This document shows, piece after piece, positions 1 to 9,862 of a stretch of 64,000 nt of DNA. Position numbers and translations under genes: made by a program. The notes under the pieces are model-generated. The model saw only the letters and a list, made by a program, of their open reading frames with translations. It ran no database searches and had not been told where the DNA came from. Source of the DNA: Blautia glucerasea (GTDB lineage: Bacteria; Bacillota; Clostridia; Lachnospirales; Lachnospiraceae). The number at the start of each line of letters is the position of its first letter. Position 1 is the first letter of the stretch. The DNA lies in NCBI RefSeq assembly GCF_020537505.1, contig NZ_JAJBMO010000016.1, forward strand, positions 1-64,000. The letters run 5' to 3'.

Positions 1-1479
1 ATGAAGAACCTGAAGATCCGTGTTGCCGGTTCCAACCTTCTTATGGAGTGCTATAAGAGATGGGGCGCAGACGCAACCAACATGAACTGGTCTGAGACCT
101 ATACCGCCCTTCAGCAGAACACCGTTGAGGGACAGGAGAACCCGCTTCCTGCAATCGACGCAGCCAGCGTACAGGAGGTTCAGCCATATTGCTCCATGTG
201 GGATGCCATCTATGACTGTCTGTTCTTCTGCATCAACCAGGAAATCTATGATGGACTGACTCCAGAGCAGCAGGCGGTTGTAGACGAGGCTGGACAGAAA
301 GCTGTTGAGTATGAGCGTTACATCAACCGTTCCGGTGATGAAGAGATCATGAACCGCTGGAAAGACAAAAACGGTGTTACCTTTACTGAAAAAGACGATA
401 TGGACATTGAGTCCTTCAAGGAAGCAGTTGACGGTGTAGATGAGTGGTTTATCGAGGAGCTGAAATCCCAGGGATATGAGGACGCAGAAGAACTGGTAGA
501 GGCGTTTACCGGAATCGGTGATTACAGCGACCTTGACTGGGAAGAGACCACCTGGAATTTTGCGTGCTCCACAACCGAGACTTCCACCTGGGCAGAGGGC
601 GGACGTAAATTCGGTGAGCTGATGGAAAAAGCCACAGGCGGAAAGGTAAAAGTAAATGTATATGCAGCAGACCAGCTGACAAACGGAAACCAGTCCGAGG
701 GAATCCAGGCTTTGATGAACGGAGACCCAGTACAGATTTCCATGCATTCCAACCTGATCTACTCTGCATTTGACCCAAGATTTAACGTAGTTTCCCTGCC
801 GTTTATTTATGACTCTGTGGAAGATGCAGATGCCAAGTTTGACGGCGAGGCTGGAGAAAAGATGAAGGAAATCCTCAGCGAGTACGGATTGCACTGCATG
901 GGTATTGCAGAGAATGGTTTCCGTGAGCTGACCAACAGCGTCCGGGAAGTAAAATCCGTGGATGATATGAAGAACCTGAAGATCCGTGTTGCCGGTTCCA
1001 ACCTTCTTATGGAGTGCTATAAGAGATGGGGCGCAGATGCAACCAACATGAACTGGTCTGAGACCTATACCGCCCTTCAGCAGAACACTGTAGAAGGCGA
1101 GGAGAACCCGCTTCCTGCAATTGATGCAGCCAGTGTACAGGAGGTTCAGCCATATTGCTCCCTGTGGGATGCTATTTATGACTGCCTGTTTTTCTGCATC
1201 AACCAGGATATCTATGATGGCCTTACACCAGAGCAGCAGGCCGTTGTAGACAAAGCCGGAAGAATGGCTGTGGAGTATGAACGTTACATCAACCGCTCCG
1301 GTTCCAATGAGATCATGAACCGCTGGGAAGAGAAAAATGGTGTCACCTTTACTGCAAAAGAGGATATGGATATTGATTCCTTCAAAGAGGCGGTAGACGG
1401 TGTGGACGAGTGGTTCGTGGAAGAACTGAAAAACCAGGGATATGACGATGGCCAGGAACTGGTAGACGCATTTAAATAG
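1..1479 (+). CDS. TRAP transporter substrate-binding protein (DctP family), tandem-duplicated, 5' truncated by window
   Basis: Extracytoplasmic solute receptor of a tripartite ATP-independent (TRAP) transporter, which would capture an organic acid and hand it to DctQM membrane partners lying outside the window. The open frame enters from the left edge; the ATG at base 1 is an internal Met (the second copy has the same Met after V-D-D), so the true start is upstream. Residues 1-169 are the C-terminal half of one DctP domain; residues ~178-491 are a complete second domain beginning W-N-F-A-C. The two C-terminal halves (1-169 and 323-491) differ at only about 19 residues by eye, so one polypeptide carries at least two near-identical receptor domains. 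Family members normally have a single domain of ~330 residues. A strong terminator follows. Confidence 0.85.
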   Translation: MKNLKIRVAGSNLLMECYKRWGADATNMNWSETYTALQQNTVEGQENPLPAIDAASVQEVQPYCSMWDAIYDCLFFCINQEIYDGLTPEQQAVVDEAGQKAVEYERYINRSGDEEIMNRWKDKNGVTFTEKDDMDIESFKEAVDGVDEWFIEELKSQGYEDAEELVEAFTGIGDYSDLDWEETTWNFACSTTETSTWAEGGRKFGELMEKATGGKVKVNVYAADQLTNGNQSEGIQALMNGDPVQISMHSNLIYSAFDPRFNVVSLPFIYDSVEDADAKFDGEAGEKMKEILSEYGLHCMGIAENGFRELTNSVREVKSVDDMKNLKIRVAGSNLLMECYKRWGADATNMNWSETYTALQQNTVEGEENPLPAIDAASVQEVQPYCSLWDAIYDCLFFCINQDIYDGLTPEQQAVVDKAGRMAVEYERYINRSGSNEIMNRWEEKNGVTFTAKEDMDIDSFKEAVDGVDEWFVEELKNQGYDDGQELVDAFK

Positions 1480-1544
1480 TATGGCATAAACGTGCATTGG
1501 TTTGATGCATGTGTCTGATAAATTGAATAGTGCCCTAATAAAAT

Positions 1545-1590
1545 ACCTCCTGGGATGTGGATAAGTACCGCATCCTGGGAGGTGTTTTAA
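1545..1590. terminator. Rho-independent terminator, likely bidirectional
   Basis: A 13-bp stem (ACCTCCTGGGATG pairing with CATCCTGGGAGGT, two G-U pairs) around a 12-base loop, followed by GTTTTAATTT on the plus strand and preceded by an A-rich stretch that gives a U-run on the minus strand. It sits between the TRAP receptor gene and the convergent LysE-family gene and can serve both. Confidence 0.8.
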
Positions 1591-1691
1591 TTTACGCGGG
1601 CAACGAGGCAGAGTTCGTGCTTGCACGAAATCTTAGTGACTGCCGCGATAACGAGCCAAACTTGCAGCGCATGTTTTGTACGGGGAATATC

Positions 1692-2285
1692 TTACAGCAG
1701 TCCGGTAATCCTAAGAGAGCACCACACCAGCAGCAAGGCCATGATCCCATTCATCAGCTTATAGTGACCAGTGTAAAATCTTTTCAGCACGTTTCCTGCA
1801 AATGCCCAGATCAGGTTTCCAAGGGCACCAAGGAACATCAGATAAACAGCGAAGCAAAACAGCATAGGAATCCTTGTTTCATAAGGTAAAATATAAGCAG
1901 AAAACATAGTCAGCCCATAAATAATGATCTTTACATTTATCAGCTGGAGGAAAAATCCCATGATCCAGGTCGGCTTTTTTTCCTGGGTGCTGTCAGAAGG
2001 GGGAAGTCTGCGCCAGGTCTGCCAGGCAAGGTAAAGCACATAGGCTGCACCCAGGTATTTCATAACCGGCTGGATCCCCGGAACAATTTTTCCCAGAGTG
2101 CTGCAGAACAGCCCGGAAAGACACATCAGGGTAAGAGAACCGCTCCAGATCCCGGTCATAAACCGGAGATTTCCAGAAACACCGTATTTGCTGGCAGTGG
2201 ATAGCAGAAGAATATTGTTTGGTCCCGGCGACCACACGGTCAGGATGGCAGACAACGTCATTTCAATAAAAACAGTGAAAGGCAT
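1692..2285 (-). CDS. LysE/RhtB-family amino-acid exporter
   Basis: Inner-membrane exporter of the LysE/RhtB family, 197 residues, the usual family size. The N-terminus runs MPFTVFIEMTLSAIL and then has the family hallmark S-P-G-P-N-N near residue 20; about six hydrophobic segments follow. The start at 2285 is chosen because AAAGGAGG lies seven bases upstream; a longer open frame to 2405 has no ribosome site and its extension is not membrane-like. Transported substrate cannot be told from sequence (known members export lysine, homoserine, threonine or cysteine). It is monocistronic and convergent with the preceding TRAP gene. Confidence 0.88.
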   Translation of the reverse strand: MPFTVFIEMTLSAILTVWSPGPNNILLLSTASKYGVSGNLRFMTGIWSGSLTLMCLSGLFCSTLGKIVPGIQPVMKYLGAAYVLYLAWQTWRRLPPSDSTQEKKPTWIMGFFLQLINVKIIIYGLTMFSAYILPYETRIPMLFCFAVYLMFLGALGNLIWAFAGNVLKRFYTGHYKLMNGIMALLLVWCSLRITGLL

Positions 2286-2462
2286 GGGAATTCCTCCTTT
2301 TGTAAGTTTTGAAGATCCGCTTGACGAAAAGAAAGGCGCAACATTCAAAATGCTGCGTCCTTGCAAGATCTGTACAAAATATGGTTTTCCAGTATGATAA
2401 CACAAAAATAGCTGGTTGTATAGAAGAAGTTGCAGGCCTTCTTGTTGTTAACGAAAGTGCAA

Positions 2463-2605
2463 GTTACTGTTCACTCCATGGCCAGTAACACGCTCCGCGA
2501 TGCACAGAAATCATGCTTTCGCATGATTTCGCGCCGAGGTTCTCGGGCTTTCTGTGAGCTTTGCTCACAAAAAACACCTCGCGGAACACTATCTGTGAAC
2601 AGTAA
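2463..2605. repeat. Structured intergenic repeat with terminal inverted repeats (palindrome family 1, long form)
   Basis: Begins with the 27-bp imperfect palindrome (GTTACTGTTCACTCC + ATGGCCAGTAAC, 2463-2489), continues with CGCTCCGCGATGCACAGAA, and ends with GTGAACAGTAA (2595-2605), the exact inverse of TTACTGTTCAC at 2464-2474. Inside are two further hairpins: AAATCATG/CATGATTT and TGTGAGC/GCTCACA. It lies in the gap between the LysE-type and PPK2 genes. The remaining bases of this ~485-bp gap show only a possible -10 box (TATAAT near 2669) ahead of PPK2. Confidence 0.75.
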
Positions 2606-2771
2606 TAAGTGCAAGTCAAATTTGGTTAAATATTTGTAAAATTCATGCAAAATGGGAATAACTATGTTATAATACAGAAAATAACAAAAGCACGAAAAAT
2701 ATAAAACTAACTTTTGGCAGGAAGGATCGTTTTGGAATTTGAAAATAATTGTACGTGAGGAGGACATTTTT

Positions 2772-4241
2772 ATGTTGAAAACCTGGATCCCAGAGGAAAT
2801 TCCGGAAAAAGAAGAGTTGAAAAAGAGGATAAAGGAAGCTGGTGAAAAGCTATATCAGCAGCAGATGAAACTAAAAGAACACAAGCTGCCAGTGCTGGTG
2901 CTTTTTGAAGGCTGGGGTGCGTCCGGCAAGGGAAGCACTATCGGCAGAGTGATCAAATACATTGATCCACGCTTCTTTAAAGTGGCAACCATGTCCAAGC
3001 CTACAGAAGATGAGCTGCGCAGACCTTTTCTGTACCGCTATTTCAACCAGATCCCGGAAGCCGGTAAATTTACGTTTCTGGACTCTGGCTGGATGGAGCA
3101 GACCTGCAAGGATTGTCTGAATGGCCTGGAAGAAGAGGATTACGCCAAACGGATTGAAAGTATCAAGCATTTCGAGCGGCAGCTCACAGACAACGGCTAC
3201 CTGGTTCTGAAATTTTTCATGCAGATTGACAAAAAAGAGCAGACCAGACGTATAGAGAAGCTGAACAAAGAGCAGGACACCAAATGGCGTGTGGATACCT
3301 TTGACAAGTGGCAGAACGATCACTATAAACATTGCCAGAAGATCTTCGACCGCTATCTGACTGACACCAATACTTCCATTGCGCCCTGGTATATCATCGA
3401 TGCAAAAGACCGTAACTTTGCAGAGCTTCAGGTTCTTGGGACAATGGTAAATAACATTGAGGTAGCCCTGCAGAACAGCGCCCACAGTGCGCCGCTTCTT
3501 CCAAACGTTTTCCCACTTGAGAAAATGCCAAAGCTCTCAGAAATTGAACTGTCAGACAAGGTGATCGAGGACGAGGAATACAAAAAAGAGCTGAAGCATC
3601 TCCAGAAGAAACTGGGCGAACTGCACAACCGTCTGTACCGCAAGCGTGTGCCGGTAATCATCACCTACGAAGGCTGGGATGCAGCTGGAAAAGGCGGCAA
3701 TATCAAGCGGATCACAGAAGCCCTTGATCCCCGCGGCTTCGAAGTCCACCCAATCGCCAGCCCGGAGCCCCACGAGAAAGCCCGCCACTATCTCTGGCGC
3801 TTCTGGACCAGGCTTCCAAAAGACGGTCATATCGCCATCTTCGACCGCACCTGGTATGGCCGTGTAATGGTAGAGCGCCTGGAAGGCTTCTGCAGCGAAA
3901 ACGACTGGAAACGTGCCTATAACGAGATTAATGAATTCGAGAAAGAATTGTCCGACTGGGGCGCCGTGATCATCAAATTCTGGGTACAGATCGACAAAGA
4001 CACCCAGCTTGCCCGCTTCACCGACCGCCAGAATAACCCGGAAAAACAGTGGAAGATCACTGACGAAGACTGGCGCAACCGTGAGAAATGGGACGCCTAC
4101 GAATGCGCCATAGACGAAATGCTGGCCAAGACCAGTACCACTTATGCACCGTGGCATATTCTGGAATCTGTAGACAAAAAATATGCCAGAATCAAGGCCC
4201 TTAAGATTGTAGTAAAAGAATTAGAAAAGGCATTGGAATAG
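2772..4241 (+). CDS. Two-domain PPK2 polyphosphate kinase (polyphosphate:AMP phosphotransferase type)
   Basis: Cytosolic enzyme that transfers phosphate from polyphosphate to a nucleotide; the two-domain class typified by Pseudomonas PAP makes ADP from AMP. Two PPK2 domains in tandem (residues ~1-235 and ~265-489). The C-terminal domain keeps the Walker A motif EGWDAAGKGG (300-309) and the Walker B/lid stretch D-R-T-W-Y-G-R (358-364). The N-terminal copy has EGWGASGKGS (46-55), lacking the Asp, and L-D-S-G-W-M in place of D-R-T-W-Y, so catalysis is expected in the C-terminal half, as in PAP. Start at 2772 is preceded by GAGGAGG; an in-frame ATG at 2739 lacks a site. 489 residues is normal for the class. 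Confidence 0.92.
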   Translation: MLKTWIPEEIPEKEELKKRIKEAGEKLYQQQMKLKEHKLPVLVLFEGWGASGKGSTIGRVIKYIDPRFFKVATMSKPTEDELRRPFLYRYFNQIPEAGKFTFLDSGWMEQTCKDCLNGLEEEDYAKRIESIKHFERQLTDNGYLVLKFFMQIDKKEQTRRIEKLNKEQDTKWRVDTFDKWQNDHYKHCQKIFDRYLTDTNTSIAPWYIIDAKDRNFAELQVLGTMVNNIEVALQNSAHSAPLLPNVFPLEKMPKLSEIELSDKVIEDEEYKKELKHLQKKLGELHNRLYRKRVPVIITYEGWDAAGKGGNIKRITEALDPRGFEVHPIASPEPHEKARHYLWRFWTRLPKDGHIAIFDRTWYGRVMVERLEGFCSENDWKRAYNEINEFEKELSDWGAVIIKFWVQIDKDTQLARFTDRQNNPEKQWKITDEDWRNREKWDAYECAIDEMLAKTSTTYAPWHILESVDKKYARIKALKIVVKELEKALE

Positions 4242-4259
4242 TAGTACTTTAGTAAGTGA

Positions 4260-4340
4260 AATCGCTGGTTGGTAACCAGCGATTTTGCAAGGTATATTCA
4301 TGTAGCGTGAATATACCTTGCAAAAGTGCGTCCGGGAACC
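4260..4340. repeat. Double-hairpin intergenic repeat (family 2, copy A), possible bidirectional terminator
   Basis: Two hairpins in the convergent gap between the PPK2 and sigG genes. The first is AAATCGCTGGTT/AACCAGCGATTT. The second is CAAGGTATATTCA (4288-4300) pairing with TGAATATACCTTG (4308-4320). The block GTAACCAGCGATTTTGCAA plus the following stem recurs at 22083-22189 with a paired base change. Confidence 0.65.
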
Positions 4341-4349
4341 AACATTCAG

Positions 4350-5129
4350 CTACGCCCTCAGATAATTTCGCATGGTTTTCAGCGCATTTTTTTCCAACCG
4401 GCTGACCTGCGCCTGGGAAATCCCGATTTCCTGGGCGACTTCCATCTGTGTTTTTCCCTCATAAAAACGTAAGTCGATGATATGCCGCTCCCGCTTATTC
4501 AGCCGGTTGATAGCCTCCCGCAGCGACAGATTTTCCACCCAGGTCTCCTCTTTGTTTTTCTTATCGCTGATCTGATCCATCACATAGAGCGTATCCCCAC
4601 CCTCCGTATAAACCGGCTCAAAAAGGGACACCGGATTCTGAATGGCATCCATGGCATACACGATTATTTCTTTTTCAATCCCGATCTCGCTGGCAATCTC
4701 TGCAATAGTAGGCTCCCTAAGATGGGTTTTCATATAAGTCTCTTTGGCATAAATGGCCCGATAAGCAATATCCCGCAGGGATCTGCTCACCCGTATGCTA
4801 TTGTTGTCCCGAAGATACCGCCGGATCTCCCCAATGATCATAGGCACCGCATAAGTAGAAAATTTCACATTCAATGTAGTGTCAAAATTGTCGATCGCCT
4901 TTATAAGTCCAATACAGCCGATCTGAAAAAGATCATCCATATTTTCATTGCTGTTGGAAAAACGCTTGATCACGCTGAGAACCAGCCGCAGATTCCCTTT
5001 GATATAAAGCTCCCGGGCTTCTTCGTCTCCCTTTTTGATCCTGCGGAAAAGCTCCTCTTTTTCTTCTGCTTTCAGTACCGGAAGCTTCGATGTATTGACT
5101 CCGCAAATTTCAACTTTGTTAAGTGCCAT
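4350..5129 (-). CDS. sigG: Sporulation sigma factor SigG
   Basis: Late forespore-specific RNA polymerase sigma factor, 259 residues, matching the family length. The N-terminus ALNKVEICGVNTSKLPVL is the diagnostic SigG box (B. subtilis has a near-identical stretch, also the site of anti-sigma contact). Region 2 follows (DDLFQIGCIGLIKAIDNFD, then FSTYAVPMIIGEIRRYLRD) and region 4 near the C-terminus contains the helix-turn-helix T-Q-M-E-V-A-Q-E-I-G-I-S-Q-A-Q-V-S-R. The start at 5129 has AAAGGAGG eight bases ahead; the longer frame to 5276 has no site. The usual upstream neighbours spoIIGA-sigE are absent; PPK2 sits convergent instead. Confidence 0.96.
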   Translation of the reverse strand: MALNKVEICGVNTSKLPVLKAEEKEELFRRIKKGDEEARELYIKGNLRLVLSVIKRFSNSNENMDDLFQIGCIGLIKAIDNFDTTLNVKFSTYAVPMIIGEIRRYLRDNNSIRVSRSLRDIAYRAIYAKETYMKTHLREPTIAEIASEIGIEKEIIVYAMDAIQNPVSLFEPVYTEGGDTLYVMDQISDKKNKEETWVENLSLREAINRLNKRERHIIDLRFYEGKTQMEVAQEIGISQAQVSRLEKNALKTMRNYLRA

Positions 5130-5257
5130 TATTTGAATCCTCCTTTTGTGCATAAGTAAACAAATTCTGGTGTAGTAACAATGATTCTCATGCCGGAGGA
5201 TAAATATTCTTTTTTCAGGAAAATATAAAAAATAATAGCCCTTGACAATCGGGAAAT

Positions 5258-5515
5258 CTAATTTTTTCTGCAGCAATGCTTTTCGTCAATCTCTACCAGA
5301 ATAATGTCTTCTCCAATTTGTCTGATGCAGTTCCAGGGAATTACATATTCGCTGCCCGGGGGCCAGAAACAGAAGCAGAAGCTGTTCGGTCCGGGTACCA
5401 CAAGAGCAGTGATACATCCTGTTTCACAGTTGAACTCCACATCTACAGGACAGCCAAGTGTCCGGCAGGTACAGATATTGATCACTTCTTTTTGCTTTAA
5501 TTCGCAGATACGCAT
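5258..5515 (-). CDS. YlmC/YmxH family sporulation protein (PRC-barrel)
   Basis: Small PRC-barrel-type protein of 85 residues, a common neighbour of sigG in Clostridia. It opens MRICELKQKEVINICTCRTLG, where the R-x-x-E-L-x-x-K-E-V-I-N motif is typical of YlmC/YmxH. It contains seven cysteines, several in C-x-C or C-C arrangements, including the C-terminal H-C-C-R-K-N. Biochemical role is unknown; the family is linked to sporulation by gene context only. Its ribosome site is weak. The gap to sigG is ~130 bp, so a separate sigG promoter is possible. Confidence 0.85.
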   Translation of the reverse strand: MRICELKQKEVINICTCRTLGCPVDVEFNCETGCITALVVPGPNSFCFCFWPPGSEYVIPWNCIRQIGEDIILVEIDEKHCCRKN

Positions 5516-5574
5516 GAAAAATACCTGTTTTTTATGAGATTATGCAAGAATTCTGAAAATATTCATGGAGTTTG

Positions 5575-5604
5575 TTGACATACTTTCTATGATTAAAGTA
5601 TAAT
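5575..5604 (+). promoter_or_regulatory. SigmaA-type promoter for nrdR
   Basis: TTGACA, an 18-base spacer and TATAAT, both boxes perfect, about 80 bases ahead of the nrdR start and reading away from the ylmC gene. Confidence 0.8.
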
Positions 5605-5682
5605 TATAGTTAAGTGATTCAGTCCGTTTTATGCTACTGAGAAAGAAAAATCATATACAAAGGAATGAGAAAGGGAAAATAT

Positions 5683-6132
5683 ATGAGATGTCCATACTGT
5701 AATCAGGATAATACAAGAGTGGTAGATTCGAGACCAGTGGAGGAGACCAATTCCATAAGACGCAGAAGGATGTGTGACTCCTGTGGAAAGAGATTTACCA
5801 CCTATGAGAATGTAGAAACAATTCCGCTGATCGTGATCAAGAAAAACCTGAACCGTGAGCAGTATGACCGTAACAAGCTGATCAATGGTGTCCGCCGTGC
5901 CTGTTATAAACGTCCCATTTCCAGTGACAAACTGGAGGCTATGATCGATGCCATAGAAGGTGATATTTTCAGTGCAGAGGATAAAGAAATCTCCAGCACA
6001 AAGATCGGAGAAATTGTGATGAGCCATCTGAAAGACCTGGATTCAGTGGCGTATGTGAGATTTGCTTCCGTATACAGAGAATTTAAAGATGTAAGCACAT
6101 TCATGGATGAACTGAAGAAATTTATGAATTAA
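5683..6132 (+). CDS. nrdR: Transcriptional repressor NrdR
   Basis: Nucleotide-sensing repressor of ribonucleotide reductase genes. 149 residues, the standard NrdR size. The N-terminal zinc ribbon is M-R-C-P-Y-C plus R-R-R-M-C-D-S-C-G-K-R-F-T-T-Y-E, followed by an ATP-cone domain (residues ~45-135, beginning P-L-I-V-I-K-K-N) that binds ATP/dATP. Start at 5683 is preferred because NrdR proteins begin M-R-C-P; an in-frame ATG at 5665 would add six residues. No nrd gene or NrdR-box pair was noticed in the window, so its targets lie elsewhere. The sigG-ylmC-nrdR neighbourhood is conserved in Clostridia. Confidence 0.96.
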   Translation: MRCPYCNQDNTRVVDSRPVEETNSIRRRRMCDSCGKRFTTYENVETIPLIVIKKNLNREQYDRNKLINGVRRACYKRPISSDKLEAMIDAIEGDIFSAEDKEISSTKIGEIVMSHLKDLDSVAYVRFASVYREFKDVSTFMDELKKFMN

Positions 6133-6232
6133 ATTTGTGTCTGCACTGCTGGCACAAATAGTTATATGTGAGAAAGGAGGTTGTTTTGGGAACTGTAACA
6201 AATAGCGTATTTTAATGTAAAGGAGGACACCT

Positions 6233-6708
6233 ATAAAAAGAATTCTAAGCTCACTGGTTCCGATGCTTCTGTTCATCGGTCTTTTTTCCATGCCTGTTTT
6301 CGGTGCAAATGCAGAAATCACCGATTCGGAGCTTTTAAGAGCAATCCTTTTGCAAAAACAGGAGATGAAAAAGGAAATGTTACCGGAATTATCATTCAGA
6401 ATTGTGAATTTGGCTATGGATGCGGAACGGTAAGTGCATATGGCTTTCAGACAGAGGGCGAAGTTCAGGATTATATCGGCATTCAGTTTGACGGACTTTA
6501 TAATTTTGTAGATGCTACTATTCGAAACAATTATATTCACGATGCAAACGGAACTGCGATCGGATATAATACATTTGTTCAGAATTCCGGAAAGATACTT
6601 CTGGGATTTGCTGTGCAAAATCTGTTCTGGAATGCAGAGTCTGTTTCTATGGAGCAGTTCCAGACACGTATGAATTCCAGTACGGATTCTGTTTATCTGA
6701 AGTTCTGA
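6233..6708 (+). pseudogene. Decayed secreted-protein gene: lost start codon and frameshift
   Basis: AAAGGAGGACACCT leads into ATA instead of ATG, then K-R-I-L-S-S-L-V-P-M-L-L-F-I-G-L-F-S-M-P-V-F-G-A-N-A, a clear signal peptide ending A-N-A. That frame stops at ~6435. A second frame, starting near 6345 without its own start, runs to 6708: it reads D-E-K-G-N-V-T-G-I-I-I-Q-N-C-E-F-G-Y-G-C-G-T and later F-V-D-A-T-I-R-N-N-Y-I-H-D-A-N-G-T, with the spaced I-x-N-N/C rhythm of secreted beta-structure. Two lesions (start codon and frameshift) make it non-functional. Family is not recognised. The opposite-strand open frame here is a shadow. Confidence 0.65.
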
Positions 6709-6723
6709 TGAATATATTTTTCT

Positions 6724-6783
6724 AAAAAAGGAGCGTCGCAAAATAACTGACTGGTTTCAGTTATGAAGCGACGCTCCTTTACT
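6724..6783 (-). terminator. Rho-independent terminator of gdhA
   Basis: A perfect 13-bp stem AAAGGAGCGTCGC/GCGACGCTCCTTT with an inner ATAACTGA/TCAGTTAT hairpin. On the minus strand it ends in a T6 run, so it stops gdhA; the plus side has only TTT. Confidence 0.85.
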
Positions 6784-6806
6784 GTGTAAACGCAGAATTA
6801 ATTAAA

Positions 6807-8153
<1,347 letters not shown>

Positions 8154-8188
8154 TCATCCAGATAGGTGTAAAATTTTTTAACGACGCT

Positions 8189-8217
8189 ATTATACACTAA
8201 AGTGCTAAAAATGAAAA
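8189..8217 (-). promoter_or_regulatory. Probable sigmaA promoter of gdhA
   Basis: On the minus strand: TTTTCA, a 17-base spacer, then a perfect TATAAT, about 50 bases upstream of the gdhA start codon. Confidence 0.6.
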
Positions 8218-8425
8218 GAGTTTTTTTCATATTTCCAAAAATTTCATTAAGGCTTGCGAAAACGAGTCAAATATGAGATGATAGATAGCAAGAAATACAT
8301 TATGCCGGAGCAGAAAAGAGAGATGCAGAGACTCTTCCATGTGTGAGAGGAAAGGGCTTCACAGGCAAAACTTGCAGGAAGTCTGGACGTGCCGGTCATA
8401 AGTAGTAAGATGAGGAGTGAAATGA

Positions 8426-9643
8426 ATGAAAACATTCGAGAAGTCCAGTAAACTGGATAACGTACTTTATGATGTGAGAGGTCCGGTTGTGGATGAAGCG
8501 GCGAGAATGGAAGAAGACGGAATGGAGATCCTGAAGCTGAACATCGGCAATCCATATCCATTTGGATTTTCCGCACCGCAGGAAGTAATTCTGGACATGC
8601 TGAGCAATATTCGTACCTCTCAGGGATATTCTGATTCCAAGGGAATTTTTTCCGCAAGAAAGGCCATCATGCAGTATGCCCAGCTTCGCGGTATTTCCGG
8701 GGTTACCATGAGTGATATTTATACAGGAAATGGTGTCAGCGAGCTGATCAACCTTTGTATGCAGGCTCTTCTGGACAATGGAGATGAGATCCTGATCCCG
8801 GCACCGGATTATCCCTTATGGACAGCTACCGCTACATTAGCAGGCGGAAATGTAGTCCACTATATCTGCGATGAGCAGTCCGAATGGTATCCGGATATTG
8901 AGGATATTAAGAGCAAGATCACAGATAAGACCAAGGCCATTGTTATCATCAACCCGAATAACCCTACAGGAGCTGTCTATCCCAAGGAAATCCTGGAGCA
9001 GATCGTACAGATTGCAAGGGAACATGAGCTGATCATTTTCTCAGATGAGATCTATGACCGTCTGATCATGGATGGCTATAAGCATACTTCCATTGCATCC
9101 CTTGCACCGGATGTGTTCTGTGTTACTTTTTCCGGACTTTCCAAATCCCACATGATCGCAGGCTTCCGTATTGGATGGATGATCTTAAGCGGTGCCAAGA
9201 ATAAGGCCAGGGGCTATATTGAAGGCATTAACATGCTTTCTTCCATGCGTCTTTGTTCCAATGTACCGGCACAGTCCATTGTACAGACTGCACTTGGCGG
9301 ATACCAGAGTGTAAATGAGTACATTCAGCCAGGCGGAAGAGTTTATGAGCAGAGAGATTTCATTTACAAGGCGCTTAATGACATTCCGGGAATCACAGCA
9401 GTAAAGCCCAAGGCTGCTTTTTACATTTTCCCGAAGATCGATACAGAGAAATTCAATATTTACAATGACGAGCAGTTTGCTCTTGATTTCTTACATGAGA
9501 AACAGGTGCTTCTGGTACCGGGCAAGGGCTTTAACTGGAACTGCCCTGACCATTTCCGTGTAGTATATCTGCCGAATGTGCGTCAGCTGGAGAAAGCCAT
9601 GGACAAGATGAGAGATTTCCTGTCCACGTATAAACAGAGATAG
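8426..9643 (+). CDS. Pyridoxal-phosphate aminotransferase, AlaA/AlaT-like (glutamate-pyruvate type)
   Basis: Fold-type I aminotransferase of 405 residues, closest in style to the alanine-forming AlaA/AlaT group: N-terminal K-L-N-I-G-N-P near 38-44, T-G-N-G-V-S-E-L for cofactor contact, N-P-N-N-P-T-G, then the Schiff-base lysine in S-G-L-S-K-S-H-M-I-A-G-F-R-I-G-W. It would transfer the amino group of glutamate to pyruvate; aspartate-type specificity cannot be excluded from sequence. GAGGAG lies ahead of the start. It sits divergent from gdhA, a sensible metabolic pairing for ammonia assimilation into alanine. Confidence 0.88.
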   Translation: MKTFEKSSKLDNVLYDVRGPVVDEAARMEEDGMEILKLNIGNPYPFGFSAPQEVILDMLSNIRTSQGYSDSKGIFSARKAIMQYAQLRGISGVTMSDIYTGNGVSELINLCMQALLDNGDEILIPAPDYPLWTATATLAGGNVVHYICDEQSEWYPDIEDIKSKITDKTKAIVIINPNNPTGAVYPKEILEQIVQIAREHELIIFSDEIYDRLIMDGYKHTSIASLAPDVFCVTFSGLSKSHMIAGFRIGWMILSGAKNKARGYIEGINMLSSMRLCSNVPAQSIVQTALGGYQSVNEYIQPGGRVYEQRDFIYKALNDIPGITAVKPKAAFYIFPKIDTEKFNIYNDEQFALDFLHEKQVLLVPGKGFNWNCPDHFRVVYLPNVRQLEKAMDKMRDFLSTYKQR

Positions 9644-9862
9644 GAAAGTGTCTATAGATTAGATTTGCGTAAAATGTTATACTATTTTTTTATATTCACT
9701 AAAAATGTGAAAATAATAATAGTCACAGATTATCCATGTAATGCCAGAACCGCGAAAAGTGCTGCGGATAACACAGCGCCGGATAAAAGGCTCTGACAGC
9801 ATTATTGTATTGAGGGAGGAACGGATTATCGGACATATTAAAAGAGAAAGGGGTTTGTTTGA

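Noticed and set aside
2471..2767. 98-codon minus-strand frame ahead of the PPK2 gene
   Set aside because: Composed mainly of the long repeat and A/T-rich promoter DNA; no start signal.
5130..5257. SigF/SigG-dependent promoter ahead of sigG
   Set aside because: GAATA and CATTGTTA-like boxes exist but spacing and sequence do not fit the consensus well enough to call.
6043..6741. 232-codon minus-strand open frame
   Set aside because: Covers the nrdR end and the dead plus-strand gene; Ser/Ile-rich, no motif, while the plus strand shows a ribosome site and signal peptide.
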